A model generated the notes under the pieces. That model was given only the letters and a program-made list of their open reading frames with translations. It did no database searches and was not told the DNA's origin. Below, piece by piece: positions 41,028 through 53,094 of a stretch of DNA of 64,000 nt. The position numbers and the translations under genes were made by a program. Position 1 is the stretch's first letter, and every line of letters starts with the position of its first letter. This DNA comes from Oikopleura dioica (lineage: Eukaryota > Chordata > Appendicularia > Copelata > Oikopleuridae): NCBI GenBank assembly GCA_907165135.1, contig OU015569.1, forward strand, positions 9,176,501 through 9,240,500, given 5' to 3'.

Positions 41028-41348
41028 TCATGATATCTGCGCGTATACGAGACAAAATTCGCTTTCTGAACGCCCGAGGTCAAGATCGGCCGTATTTAGC
41101 TGATTGGGTAGTGAGCAAAAGACATCAACCTCGATGTCGGTGAACGTATTTACGATTTTATTCTGTATCTCGATAGTCTGCATGTAAGTAAATACAAAAA
41201 TGAGTAATTCAACGCCGGAAAAGAGGCGTTGATGCGATGAAAGATTTAAAAGATAGTCTAATTTCAGCATAATTACGACAATAGTGAGCCACAAGAGAAT
41301 GACCGATATCGCAATGGAAGAACACCACTTATCCTCGACGCAGTCGCT
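41028..41348 (-). CDS. Membrane protein, C-terminal exons, beside the LTR insertion
   Basis: Exon 41277-41348 reads SDCVEDKWCSSIAISVILLW and LTIV, a transmembrane segment; it follows a TTGTAG acceptor. A 99-base GT-AG intron leads in phase to 41028-41177 (TIEIQNKIVNTFTDIEVDVF, then LNTADLDLGRSESEFCL, stop 41028-41030). The LTR element begins 39 bases upstream of the first exon, so it lies in the preceding intron or in the 5' region. Any earlier exons would be more than 4 kb away, beyond the element, and I could not identify them. Confidence 0.42.
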   Translation of the reverse strand, partial: SDCVEDKWCSSIAISVILLWLTIVVIMLKLDYLLNLSSHQRLFSGVELLIFVFTYMQTIEIQNKIVNTFTDIEVDVFCSLPNQLNTADLDLGRSESEFCLVYAQIS

Positions 41349-41387
41349 CTACAACTTCACGCGCAAAGGGAAACCTGTTACACATAG

Positions 41388-41620
41388 TGTAAGCGTCTAA
41401 GTACTGCGGTATGCTCTCTATACTAGACGGTTCTCTTGCAGCTAGTCGTAGCCTCTACTGTATTCTTCAATAAAACACGAGAAAGGTAGTTTCCGATAAA
41501 ACGTGTATTCTGCACTTTTACTGTGCGCGGACTGAAGCAGTGAACGTAAAAGTGGCAGAGAAGAGCGCGGCGCGAGATCCTGATCAGATCTCTAACCGAC
41601 TTTAGCACTTAGACCTCACA
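41388..41620 (-). repeat. 3' LTR of the gypsy element
   Basis: 233 bases starting TGTAAGCGTC and ending ACCTCACA on the plus strand. I read it as identical to 45194-45426 across its length. It includes AATAAAA (near 41470) on the plus strand and a GATCCTGATCAGATC palindrome. Confidence 0.93.
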
Positions 41621-41891
41621 GCTCCCCAGATTCTAGAGACGTTTCGAGAATCTTCAGTTGAAGAGTTGAAGTCGGAGAGATGAGTCATCTTAGTTGAGCA
41701 GAAGGGAAAGGAGAAAGGAAAGGCGGCCAATCAGCTCGGCGCGGCGTCGGAATTGCACCAGCACAGAGTCGAAAAGTCGAGAAATGTCGGACGAAGATCG
41801 AACCATTTCCGGACAGCGACAGCCAATCAGAGCGCGAGAAGAAGTAGACACACGCGAGACGAGTTTTCTTTTTAAAAAAACTCCTCCTTTT

Positions 41892-44590
41892 CTACGAATA
41901 ACTCTTGCGAGTTGGGTCAACTTGAATCAGAGAAGGTTTTTTCCTGATTCGACCACCACGGACGGTCAAATTTTCGAAGATGGAAGAAAGATCAGCTGAC
42001 GAAGATGACGAAGACAAATGATGTCCATTTAGAGAGTCTGCTGCACAGCCACGAGGAGCAGAAGTCGTCTCACCAGGTAAATCTTGAACTTTATTTTCCA
42101 CCAAGTCGGTCGAGCGAGGTGTAGTTGAAGTTGATGTTGGAGGGGCGGAAGCGGTCGAATTTCTAGCAGTCGAGGGAGGAATTGAAGCAGAATTTTTGCG
42201 CTTCGGATCAGGCGACGAGTCGGGACTCGCCCTTTTCCTCTTTTTTCTAGTAGACTTGCCAGAGGTTGTTTTTTGCTTTTCAGCAGCCGGCCTCCCAACC
42301 TTTGGTAATTTTGCTAGAGGTTCAGAATATGAACCAGAAGCGCCGACCGGACGATTTTGAGGAGAATCAAGATCATCGCCACAGACGAGCTCTTGTTCTA
42401 AAGCGCGGTCGGAGGGAGATTTGAGATGATCTTTGCGCGGAGGTACCAGACGCAGATGAGATCGGTGAACCCAGTCACAAAAGTCGGCTCCGTCGACGAT
42501 TTTCACCACCGATTCGGAGGCTTTTACGACTTTGTAAGGGCCTATCCAGTTACAGTTGGAGTCCTTGGCAGCCTTAGTGACGGGTCTGTAGAGATGAACC
42601 ATGTCGCCGTATTTGAGAAGGCGAGCACGATGAAGACGCTTATGTTGGCGTTCTAGAGCCAGGTCAGCGGAGCGGTTGGCGATTTTCGCCAATTTTGAGA
42701 GCATTTGAATCCGCTTCTTGACGATTTTGCCGTAAGTTTCAGGCGAGTTAGAGCGTACATCGGGGTCATGTAGAGTTTCAGGAACTGTGAAGTTAGGGCG
42801 ACGGCCAGTAACGAGAGTATGAGGTACCTGACCAGTAGACCTGTTCCTGTGAGAGTTCATGAAGGCGACGCAGTAAGGGACAGCATCAACCCAAGTCATG
42901 TTTCGCTCATGAGTCAACATGAAAATCATGTCCTTGAAGGTTCTGTGGGACCTTTCAAGATTACCAGTAGATTCAGGGCGATAAGCGGTGTGATACTGCG
43001 GCGTGATACCAAGTTGAGAGTAGAGTTCCTTCATAGTAGCAGAGACGAATGCGGTACCACGGTCAGAACTGACGATTTTTGGCACAACTTGATGCCGTAG
43101 AACCACCTCTTCGACGATTGTGCGTGCAGCATCGATCGCTCGCTCCCCAGTGCAAGCTCGAGCGACGAAAAATCGCGTGAATGTGTCGAGAACAGTGCAG
43201 CAGAACCGCTTGCCAGAGCAGTTGGGGAAGACGGTAAAGTCGATCATGATCGTTTCGAAGGGCTTAGAGCCGCGGGGAACATGTTGCATTTGAGGAAGAG
43301 CCACTTGCCCTTGGTTACCTTTGCGCTTCGCGCAAATCATGCAGCTCTGCACATAGTTTTGTGCATCTTCTTGATAGCGAGGCCACCAGTAGCTGCTGAG
43401 AGATTCGATTACTCGAGGTACACCAGGGTGAGCTGAGTTGTCATGAGCTTTTCGAAGTTGCTCAATCGCGAGTTTAGGCGGTAAAACTTGGCGCTTTTTA
43501 CCATTGCGCACGTGGAGAAGTACATTTGTACGGGAACAAATGCGGAAATGCTGCCAGTTGACGCGATACAATTCGTAGTTAGAATCGCGCTTGTCGAGTA
43601 GAACTTGCTTTGGGTCGCGTTTGTGCTTTTCTAGAGCATCAATGAGCTTCGCCAAACCCGAGTCGGCGCGCTGGGCATTAGCAAGTTGAAGGAGATCTTC
43701 GACATTCTGGTTGAGGGTGAACTCGTCGCCAGTGGAGCATGTAAGTGCGCGAGTGAGACCTTCGCGGAGCGGTTTCGAGGGAGAGGATTTCGGCGGGATA
43801 ACAGTATCCTTGGTACACCAGCTGGGGATGTAAGCGCGGAGGCCACCGAAGTCGACAAATTTACCGGCTGACTTCTGATTGTCAGACGGAGGGTCCTTTT
43901 GACGCCAAAGGGCCGCGAGAAGAGATCTGCCCAGACATTCTGCTCGCCAGGGAGATACTCCACGATGAACCTGTACGCGCTCAGTTCGTCCATCCAGCGG
44001 GCCAGTTTTGCGTTCTTGTGGTCGACCGAGTCGATATATTGAAGAGCTCGATGGTCGGTTTTGACCACAAAGGGCTTGCCACGTAGGAAGTACTGAAATC
44101 TGCGGACGCCGAACAAAATGCCGTAGGCCTCGCGTTCCGTGCAGCTCCAGCGCTGCTCGACGGAAGTGAGAGTTTGAGAAGCGACGCCGACGATTCTGTC
44201 GAATCCATCTTGCTGTTGAAGTAAGACGGCGCCGACGGCAACTGCAGAAGCATCAGTGCAGAGAAGAAAGTCGAGTGAGGGATCGGGAAACGAGATGACT
44301 GGGCTTGTACGGAGCCGCTTTTTCACGCGCTCAAAAGCCTCCTGGGCTTTTGTGGTCCACGTGAAATCGCCATCTTTGTTGAGCTGATTGAGCTGAAAAA
44401 CAAGCTGCGAGAAGCAACTTGTGTCGATCCGCTCGGACATTCGAGTTTCGAGAAATTCTCGGATGAAGGTGAGCTTTCCGAGAAGTGCGCGTAGTTCGGT
44501 GCGATTTGTAGGTTGAACGAAGGCATCAACTCCAGCGACGTATTCTGGGTCCACGGACATCCCCTTAGGCGAGACGAGAGAGAGATGCAC
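41892..44590 (-). pseudogene. pol: Broken gypsy pol: RT end, RNase H, integrase
   Basis: Two overlapping frames. The upstream one (to 44590) starts after the RT catalytic core and contains the connection and RNase H region (ALLGKLTFIREFLE, LCTDASAVAVGAVL, CTEREAYGILFGVRRF). The downstream one (ending 41892) has the integrase zinc finger (HPGV then CMICAKRKGNQ) and the DDE core with Asp in MIDFTV, Asp in SSDRGTAF and Glu in NLERSHRT. It ends in a basic Ser/Pro-rich tail. The two frames meet in a -1 relation at an A-run near 43905, either a one-base loss or a programmed shift. The RT YxDD motif and everything before it are missing, so no working polymerase is encoded here. Confidence 0.85.
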
Positions 44591-45193
44591 GAGTTGATTT
44601 GGTCTTCAGAGAGCATGAGCGCGTAACAGGCGCTGGTAGAAGACATTTTGGCGGGCCGAGATGTCGTTGTAGATTAAGATCGGCGAAGTTCGCGGGGTTT
44701 CGTTGGCGGGATTGATCAAAATCGGCGGCGCGGCGTAACGGAATTTGCGGTAAAGGGTTCACAACGAAGATATTGTACCTTTACGGAGCGCTCAAGTAAC
44801 TGGAGTTTTCCTTGAGCGGCGCACGTGGCGACTTTTTCACGTAGTGTGAGTGTTCCAGGGGGCCGGCGGCGAAATGAGCAATTCAGGCGCGGTCGGAGAC
44901 GAGTTCCACGGTGTCGCGGCGATAAATGCGGCAGTTAGGGTTTTGACAACTTTGACTGACCTCGTTAGTGCGCACAGAAGGGTTACTGTGCGGCGCGCGG
45001 ACGCGACTTGATTCACGAGCTCCAGCGGTTTATCGAACACGGGAACGGCGGAAGATCGCTCGATCGACTTGGCGAGTGGTCACACCAAGTAAATAACACT
45101 TCTAGCTTTGCAGCAGGAAGTGCCGGTGATGAGGGCGAACGATGAGTTCGGAAGAGTCCAGTGAAGAAAGAAGCCTAGCGTATTGTCACCAGA

Positions 45194-45426
45194 TGTAAGC
45201 GTCTAAGTACTGCGGTATGCTCTCTATACTAGACGGTTCTCTTGCAGCTAGTCGTAGCCTCTACTGTATTCTTCAATAAAACACGAGAAAGGTAGTTTCC
45301 GATAAAACGTGTATTCTGCACTTTTACTGTGCGCGGACTGAAGCAGTGAACGTAAAAGTGGCAGAGAAGAGCGCGGCGCGAGATCCTGATCAGATCTCTA
45401 ACCGACTTTAGCACTTAGACCTCACA
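45194..45426 (-). repeat. 5' LTR of the gypsy element
   Basis: Same 233-base sequence as 41388-41620, followed by the CATAG target duplication at 45427-45431. Transcription of the element should start in this copy and run leftward. Confidence 0.93.
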
Positions 45427-45656
45427 CATAGAGAATTTCTCGACTTGGTTCGTGCTTAGCATAGATTTATGTGAAATGTGCTTTAGCTTCAAAACGAACA
45501 TTTCCAGGATAAATTCGAGAAGATACTTATTGAATCTCCATTTTCAGCGTACAGAATGGAGGAAAGGCTTCCAATAAGGCATAAATATGGAACATGAAGA
45601 TCTGATTAAATTTCTGACTTAAATTATGATTTATAATTAATAATTATTAATTATGA

Positions 45657-46200
45657 ATGCTCCTTATGGTGAAAAAGACCCCTGCACTATCATCGTCTTC
45701 TGCAGAGAACGTCTTTGGAATGATTCTTATCAAAGCTGATCACTTGGCCTCTGCAACGCCTGATACAGTCTCTTTCCGAGAGCATTGGAAAAAGTGTGAT
45801 GAGACGAGTCTCATTTGCGCATTTCCAAATTTAGGTTCTATAGGACGCTGAAATTAACGTTTTAATGAAAAATAGGTGGTGATTCGCTCCTCGTCTGTCC
45901 AGTCCCGCCGAGAACTACGGAAGGAAGTTTCGATTTTCAAAATGCCAAATCGTTTGTGTCTATCGCACAGGTTCGCAAGATTATTAATCATGGAAAATTG
46001 CAGAGTCGTTTTAGTTTTTCCGAAAAGCGAGCGTAGACTATCGGAGAGCATTCTTGAAACGCTGGAGTTCTCACGGACAAGCAGCGGCTAAAAAGTCCTC
46101 AAAGACGTACATATCGACAGAGGGATCGGGAGTGAGCTGGCTTCACCTACGATTTGATCCTTACCCAAAATACTACTCCTCAGTTTACCGCTCCTCGTGA
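45657..46200 (+). CDS. Uncharacterised-family protein, probably DUF6940
   Basis: Three exons in phase: 45657-45834, 45876-45970 and 46015-46200, introns 41 and 44 bases. Conserved-looking blocks are FPNLGGDSLLVCPVPP, FVSIAQFFRKASVDYRRAFL, and the end STEGSGVSWLHLRFDPYPKY followed by YSSVYRSS. The combination NLGGD-x-LLV-P, then W-[ST]-x-G-x-GV-x-WLH-x-R-x-D-x2-PKYY, matches my memory of a family seen mainly in bacteria, algae and other protists (DUF6940); the family name should be checked. About 150 residues, soluble, no signal peptide. Function unknown. It starts about 230 bases after the LTR element. The start at 45657 (MLLMVKKTP) is not certain. Confidence 0.6.
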
Positions 46201-46345
46201 ATAAAGAACATGCATATACAAAAAAATTGAAAAACATAAGTTGATGAATAGTTTATTGTACTTTACTTTGAGAAACATGTCTTGAATGAAGGAAGGAAAT
46301 ACTGAAGAGAAGAGAAAGAATGGAATGATGCTTGCGCAAACTCGG

Positions 46346-48365
46346 CTAATCGGAGTCGGAGTCTGTTAGTTCACTGGGGAGATTCACTTCGTGGGCCAGC
46401 TCTCTCATCGGTTTGAATTTACCATCAGCATCTTAAAAGAAGTATTTTATTGAGTTGATTCCTATGTTAGTCTTTACCAACTCCCATCGGTTGTAGCCCA
46501 CTGTCGCCAAGTCGACAGAACAGATTCGCGATTTGGTGAGCCTAAATTATCCTGAAATCACGGAAAAAATAACATTTTTTACCTCCCACTCTTTTTGCTC
46601 GTCGGATAGCCCAGCAAAGATGTCAAGCTTCTGTGGCTCTATTCTTCCAGTCGTTGGATTATATTCGGGATTTTCGATTCCTCTTCAAAAAATAATTTTA
46701 TCGCGTCGTTTAGAATAATTATGCGTCTACTGTGAAGTGAACCTAAGAGACGTCTGGCTCCTCAATGGTCCACGAGTTCCTTGTCGCGCCTTATTTCAAC
46801 TTACTTGTTGCGAGCTAACTTGTTTGCTTGGCTTTTGATTTCAATATCGCGTTGGTAGTCTTCATCGTCGCTACTTGCGTAGTCAAGCTGCGTAAATGCA
46901 CTCTCACCGGACAAGGCGCTGTTCGTGTAAAGAAGGCCCGCCGCATTGCCGTAACCAGTTATATCGATGAACCGCTGAACTTTGTTCTTCGATATGATCA
47001 TGAATAGTTGGGCTAAAAGCAGCTCGTTAAATGTCCTTTGCAAGTAGTGAAACTTACCGGCAAGGGTTTTGATGTCAACGTCCGTGTCCGTAAAGAGGGA
47101 AATCAATCGACCGGAGAACGAGTTACGGTCGTTGGGGAGCTTCTGGTAGTCGCGTTTTTCCAGTTTGAGAAGCTTCTGAAAACGCTTTCTAGCGTGTCGC
47201 GAGCAACTTGTCAGCGAGCAGAGAACTTTCAAGAAGGGAAGCAGTTCTCCTTTGTCAGCTAAAATTGAGGTTAATTGCCACTCGTGACAAGTTTTAGGAC
47301 AAGAAAACGACATTAACGAAACCCAAGTTCAACCAGTTCTATACGGAAGGGGAACAACATCTAGCAACATTACTAAACGACAAACAAGGGTACTAGTCAC
47401 TCATAAAATTACCCAGAAAAGACGTGTCTCCACATACTCTGCGATAAAATTGCTCATAGAACAGATCCAGCTTATGGTAATGGGTTTCAAAGGGAGCCAG
47501 TGGATCGCGCGGTAGGTCGAAAGCATCTTTTAGGAATTTGTCAGGAAGGCGCTCGAGTAATTGTACTAAGTTGTCGACGAGTTGAGTTGATTGGTCATTG
47601 AAGCGTTGCGAGATAATGGAGAAGAGTGAAGAAATAGGTAATAGGATTTTTTGAAAGTTGGATTCATTCGAAGAAACTTCTTTTTGACAGAAAATTACAA
47701 ACAAAACCTGCAGAGTTGGTATTGTCTTGGATAATTGAGACGTGCTTACCTTGGATAGCTCTTTGAGAACTTTGACTTGATAAGGACTTCGAGAATGCTC
47801 GGCCGAGGCGGCGCATACCATCCAAGAACAGAGCTCATCGAGGCAATCTACCATTGCATGCACAAAGTTATTGGAGATTATCGAGCCCAGCGAGAGAATT
47901 CTGCAGAAAAGGAAATTTTCAATGTCGCATGATATGCTTCTCTCTTTTACGTCGTCTACAAATAGGGCCGCGTAAGAGAAGAAGTGCCCCTTGGTCATAG
48001 TGTCGTTGATAACGGGCAGATTGGCCAGAACTTTCATTATTAGAAGTCGCGTGTCGTTGTCGTCATCGCCAGAGAAGAACCGTTCCAGCAGAATACCGAA
48101 TATCTCGTCGTCTGGCCTGGACTGCCATAACCTTTGCATATTGGTCAATCAAGTTTGCTAAAGTGAAGAGCCTTTACCTCCTTATGCGTGAAAGAATGAC
48201 GAGGCTTTCAACGGGCGGTACTCCACTCGTGGAATCGGAAATCTGCTCCTTAGCGATATTGAAAACTTCAGCGAGCACTTCATCTGACTCCTTCTCTAGC
48301 TCTGGTGGAGGCACGTGCCTTAGGCGTTCACAAAACTCCTCCAAATTCGATTTCGAATGGACCAT
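46346..48365 (-). CDS. ric8: Ric-8 (synembryn), G-alpha chaperone and exchange factor
   Basis: Start at 48363-48365 (MVHSKSNLEEFCERLRHVPP), stop 46346-46348. Main exons: about 48177-48365, 47430-48150, 46805-47270, 46583-46682, 46478-46541 and 46346-46431; borders near 47040 and 47270-47430 are uncertain. The armadillo-like helical body includes NDTRLLIMKVLANLP and LPFLKVLCSLTSCSRHARKR. Diagnostic Ric-8 blocks are SKNKVQRFIDITGYGNAAGL, NPTTGRIEPQKLDIFAGLSD, EQKEWE, NLFCRLGDSGLQPMGV and the acidic end SELTDSDSD, which carries the CK2-type phosphorylation sites used in the family. The cytosolic protein folds and activates G-alpha subunits in asymmetric division and synaptic signalling. Length near 560 residues fits the family. 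Confidence 0.88.
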
Positions 48366-49642
48366 TTTCTGAAGAAAATATCACTAGCTCACTCGTCACT
48401 GGTCAGAATCGATTTTGCTCAGCGCGCCGTTCTAATTCTCGATAAGTATACTCTGCTTCGAAAAGAGGTTCTTTCAAAGAACTGATTTGATTAGACGATC
48501 AATATTAAACGATTGTTTTTTTGAATTTCCATTTTATTTAGCATAAGTGAAGGGTACGAGCACTTGTGAGACTTTTTGGCTTTCTTCAAAAAGATAATAA
48601 ATATATAAACCAGTCAGATAGTATCACTAGGAATAGTGGTGAACTTTCATTCGAGACTACAACATACATATTCTTGTTACTGAGCTGATGATAGAGCAGA
48701 TTGTGATTGAGCTTGAAAATCTCTGGCGATGCTCAAGTCAATTTTAAAATCGACCGAGAAAGGCATGACAGTAGTCTACCGCCAAGTAAGTTCGGCTTTG
48801 GATTTGGACTTTTTCTAGTTACAAAGATATAGACAGTGCGGGGAAGCGAGAAAGTTCGGAAGGAGCTGCAGAAAATCCCGGCGGCGCGAAAAATCATTAA
48901 GAACTCAAAACTATAAGATATTTTCTTTGACCTGCCGAGATTTCAAGCAGAGAACCTCCTTAAATTTGGACACTAATACGGTGTTTTTGGACCAAAAGTC
49001 ATTTCTTGGGGATGATCTTGAAAATACGATATAATCAAGTGCGTGAACATAATGAGAACGAAAAAAGCTTTGAACATGAACTTCGCGAAATATGTTAAAT
49101 AGCAGAAAACAAATAATTAAAAGGTAACTTTGAACTTTAGCGAAACAAACTTTTAGAAGAAAGTGATTACATGGGATCATATTTTGATTTTGGGGTTTTT
49201 GAAGCAATTGGGGAGATGTGGTAGTTTTTCATGATGACAGAGTTTGGGTTAAAGAAGAGAAAACAAAAACTTAAGTTGATTGTTGAATGCCGTCTCAAAT
49301 TGAGACTCATTGGAAACAGGAGAAGTAAAGGGGCTTTCAAAGGAAACTCGGGCACCAATTACGAAGATAGCCTTTCATAAATAATAAATAGATGGGAATA
49401 AGAAAATAAATGCTAGAATTAATGAAATAACTTGAATGGAAGGTTTTACAGAGATAAAGAGATGGACCTTTACGAATTAACGGCCAGGTAAGACTTGTAG
49501 TTTTTTGTAAAGCCAGAATATAAAAATGTACAGTGTGTGATACTTAATTTCTGTTAGGGTCAACGATAAAAATTCAATGCTCGTGCAACAATGAGCTGGT
49601 TGACTTTTCATCGCGTGGATATCACCAAATCGACAGACCTGG
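48366..49642. other. Intergenic, nothing recognised
   Basis: AT-rich; ORFs at 48911-49207 and 49167-49358 are low complexity and unconvincing. It probably contains the ric8 promoter and the rxr 3' untranslated region. I searched it for an RXR terminal exon and saw none. Confidence 0.45.
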
Positions 49643-51390
49643 TCATGGGAAAGAAAGAGGAGATGGTCTAAATGGAAATATGGTGCTCTGGTCCGTCATT
49701 GTGGTACTTGAACAGGTAGTGTTTGAACAGTTGGAGACGGCACCAGGCGAAGGAAGCTGGACAAAATTGTTACTATTCAGTGAGTCGTTGTTGCCATTGG
49801 CGTCTATGTTAAGAGCTGAGCGCCAGTAAGAATCAACGACGTTTTCTAGCGCTGAGCAATCGACGGCAGACTCGATTTCAGCTTCGAGACCGATCGAGCG
49901 TAATGCGGGCAGCCTCAGCAATATGCGCGCAAAGCGGCCTTTTCGTTCAGGAAACGTGGACTTAATTATCCTTGTTAGATGACACAAGCCAGCTATATCA
50001 ATTTACCTTGCAATAAGCTTCTAGTGATGCGTAAAGCTTCTCGCGAATCGAGAGAACAGTTTCGGGGTATTGGAGACCTCGCGAGTCCGGGTTGAGGAGG
50101 ATGATCGCCTTCAACGCACCGCGCTCAGTCTCGTCCAGCTGTATTTGTCGGATCTTTGTCATAACATCAGAGCTATAAATACATTTAGATGTATAGAGAG
50201 CAACGAGTTCTCCAGAATGACGAACGCAAAACAGCTAATCTTGGAATTATTAGGCATTCGATCCAAGAGAATCAATGACAAACCTGAGATATCGTTCTAG
50301 GACCATCGTTTGGGGATTTGAAATCTTCGACTGATTGAAAACGAAGTTGAGAATAAGCAACTCGGTGTAAGCCGTCTTTATGAGAACTTTCTGATCGTGA
50401 AAGCTCAAGGACTTGAAGTGTGGAATTCTAGCTGCCCATTTGATGTGACGGAGGTGAAACTGCTGAATGAAATTATCTAGAGAGATAGTTTAAATTTTGA
50501 CTACCTCTGCTGGTCCATTGTATTCTCTCTCCGCCTCGAGGATATCTACTACTGGCATTTCATCAAGAGGGTTTTCGAAGTCTTCCTCGGTGGTAGGGCG
50601 TTTTCGTTCGTCTTGTACAGCTTCCTTCTTCATCCCCGCCATGAGACACTTCTGATACCGACAGAACTGACATCGATTGCGCTGTCTCTTGTCTATTGTA
50701 CAATTTTTCTCGTCTCGGCAGGTGTACTTCAAGCTCTTTCGTACTGTTCTTTTGAAAAATCCCTGAAAGGAAGAATTACTTTATGATGTAGACTGTATAT
50801 TATACAATTTACGAAAGAATTTTGCACTAGTTAGTATTTTCTAATAGGGCGGGTGTTTACAATTCGCCCAATCTTTCCTTTGGTACTTAGAGATTACACT
50901 CGCACAATTAACAGTTCGAGGAGAACCGAGGTCTGCCTTGTAAATAAATACTGAGTCAACCGAGTTCATACTTCTCTTCCTTGATGTAAATTTAAATTAA
51001 CGAGTGTCTCACCTTACAGCCTTCACAAGAGAAAACACCGTAATGTTTGCCACTTGCACGGTCCTGGCAAACAACACACATACGGTTTCCTTCTAATCCA
51101 CCAACGCTGTTTCTTGACGTCGACCGCGGAGGTCTTTTGACATCAACGACGCTATCAGCTTCCATTTTTACGTCGACGTTGTGATTATCGTTTTGTTGAA
51201 TTATGTTTGACGACATGTTTTGATTAGATTGACCAACGACGACGAAAGGATTGTGGCTTAGGATGGAGTTCACCTGGCCCATCGAGGTCATGTGATGGGG
51301 GAGCGGGATGCCTAGTTGATTCCCAAGCGGCATCGGTAGGTGACCTGTATCAATGTCATCTCTGTGAATCTCTTCGATGAACTGGTCCAT
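49643..51390 (-). CDS. rxr: Retinoid X receptor, unusual C-terminus
   Basis: Exons 51013-51390, 50505-50762, 50284-50462, 50007-50172 and 49643-49970. N-terminal A/B region ([16 protein letters not shown]), then the two-zinc DNA-binding domain: [60 protein letters not shown]. The P-box CEGCKGFFK and the T-box region ([18 protein letters not shown]) are RXR-like. The ligand-binding domain shows [48 protein letters not shown] and [17 protein letters not shown]. After SIGL the sequence departs from RXR and runs into an Asn/Ser/Thr-rich tail, with no helix-12 motif found. The nuclear receptor partners others on DNA. ATG follows TTTAGAA, a likely trans-splice acceptor. Intron 49971-50006 (36 bases) appears to start GG. 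Confidence 0.9.
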
Positions 51391-53094
51391 TTCTAAAGAA
51401 GTTTGTGTTAAAATACTAAGATTAGTTCTAGCAAAATGGAGAAAAGAGCTTCGTCGTAAAAACTACAGGATGTGGATGCAGATCTAAATTCAGTCTATCT
51501 CAAAAAAAAAACTTATGTAAGCATCAAAATATTTAGACATATCGATTGTCAGAAATTATTTTTTAGCTGTTTACAGACTCCAGGCTGCTTGGCGTCATCG
51601 TGATACGAGAGCATCCGTAAACTGGTTTGAACTGTCTCGGTCTCGTAAAAAACAAATCGAAGCGTAATTGCTTAGAAAATCTTTGACGCCTTTGGCGAAA
51701 GAACTAGATGTGCAATGTTGAGGTCTTGGCTAGACTATTGCGTAAAGATTTCTTTATAAGTCTTTCGTTAGACATTGACAGGCAGAACTCTCGAACTCAA
51801 TCGATGCGCGGTCTCCTTGGAATCCGAACTCTGGTGCGGAAAGATTTTACGGGGTGATTCTCTCACGGGCTTATCTACATTAGGTCTCGTCTGTTAGCTC
51901 ATGACACAGTTACGCCCTATCGCTGGGATTAAACTCACTCACCGTTGCGCAATGACTTTGAATATTAATAATCTTCTATTTGCCTTTTTGCTGCTCTTTT
52001 ACTCTGCCTCTGAAAGGGCTAAGTTGTGATTCGCGGGCCGAAGAAATAAAAAAAAATATGCCCCAGTTACCGAAAACATAAAGTCTATTTTCGAGGGGGC
52101 GCATTGACTCGGGTAAGTCGAGTTGTCCGGCGAACAACTGGCAGAGACGGTATTGTTGAGATGAAGGTGAGTTACATAACTTGGACAAGGGCGCGGCGTG
52201 TTCAGCGCCACCGTGAAGGCGAAGGTCGCTCGGGGTCGCTTACCTCTAAGAAAATCGAGTTCGCGCATTCTAGCTCTCTAGTCAACTCTGGAAGGAGTTC
52301 TCTCTTTTGGCATCTAACTGAAGCCCCGTTGGAAAAGGGGAAGGACTTATACTCTTTTTGGAAATGGCGTCCTTGAGCTAGTTCGACCGTTTACTCGTAG
52401 TAGTGTATAACGGGGGAAGGGGGATAGAGATTTGTGAGAAGAGCGCAGGGTCGAGCAAGGGCACGAGTGTCTACTGCGCTTTCGGCAGATCTAGCGCCCC
52501 AATGGCGCGCGGTCCACCACTTGGTGAGCCACCATCATCCCTGGATAAACTTACTTGAGTCGTTCGTTCTCGCCTTCTTCTTCTCTCAAGCACAGCAGCG
52601 CAGCAACAACAGCCTCGCATGCATTTTACTTCCGGATTTCTTCGTGTTTTCTTTCAACTTTCGCGGCAGAGTATTCTCTGGGTGGAGGAGGGGTCACTCT
52701 CTCGCTGTGCTTCTCGCGCTGCTCCGAGCTCCAAGCACTCTACTCCTTACGTGCCCGGGTAAGGACAAATGCGAGACAGAGTGATCTCGAGCGGCGTGGG
52801 CGAGCGGATCGCAACCCCCGCGCCGTAGAATTCTATCCGCACACTCGCACTTGGCCTCCAAAGAATTTTTCTGCCCTGACCTTTCTTCAACTCGGAGCCC
52901 ATTCGATTTAGCAAAAGTTAGCTAGTTTCAACGACAAGTATATTATATACTGAGTAGATTACGATTAACCTCAAGTTTCTTCGAGTAATCGGCCCTGTTT
53001 TTCGAAAATCTGAAGACAACCTACAAGTGGAACCTTCAAGTTTCCTTTGAGGTTTTTGTAAATGTCATGGTGTTGAATAATCTCATTTTGCAGA
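51391..53094. other. Upstream region of rxr, GC-rich block, no gene supported
   Basis: 51.4-52.1 kb is AT-rich. 52.1-52.9 kb is clearly GC-richer, with GGGGGAAGGGGGATAG near 52412-52427 and repeated GAGCG/GGCGC motifs, and would suit a promoter. ORFs here (for example 52434-52784) lack domains. Confidence 0.4.

Larger units (their letters stand above)
41388..45426 (-). mobile_element. Ty3/gypsy LTR retrotransposon, recent and internally deleted
   Basis: A 4,039-base element on the minus strand with two 233-base LTRs (TG..CA ends) that I read as identical, and a perfect 5-base target duplication CATAG (41383-41387 and 45427-45431). Next to the 5' LTR is a tRNA-primer-site-like TGGTGACAATACG (minus strand, just below 45192); next to the 3' LTR is a short purine run. 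Pol is oriented RT-RNase H then integrase, the Ty3/gypsy order. Between the 5' LTR and the first pol ORF only about 600 bases remain, too few for gag, protease and most of reverse transcriptase. Identical LTRs point to a young insertion; the deletion and a frame break make this copy non-autonomous. Similar elements (Tor) are known from Oikopleura. Confidence 0.9.

Noticed and set aside
42426-43100. Plus-strand ORFs across the retroelement
   Set aside because: Antisense shadows of the integrase coding sequence.
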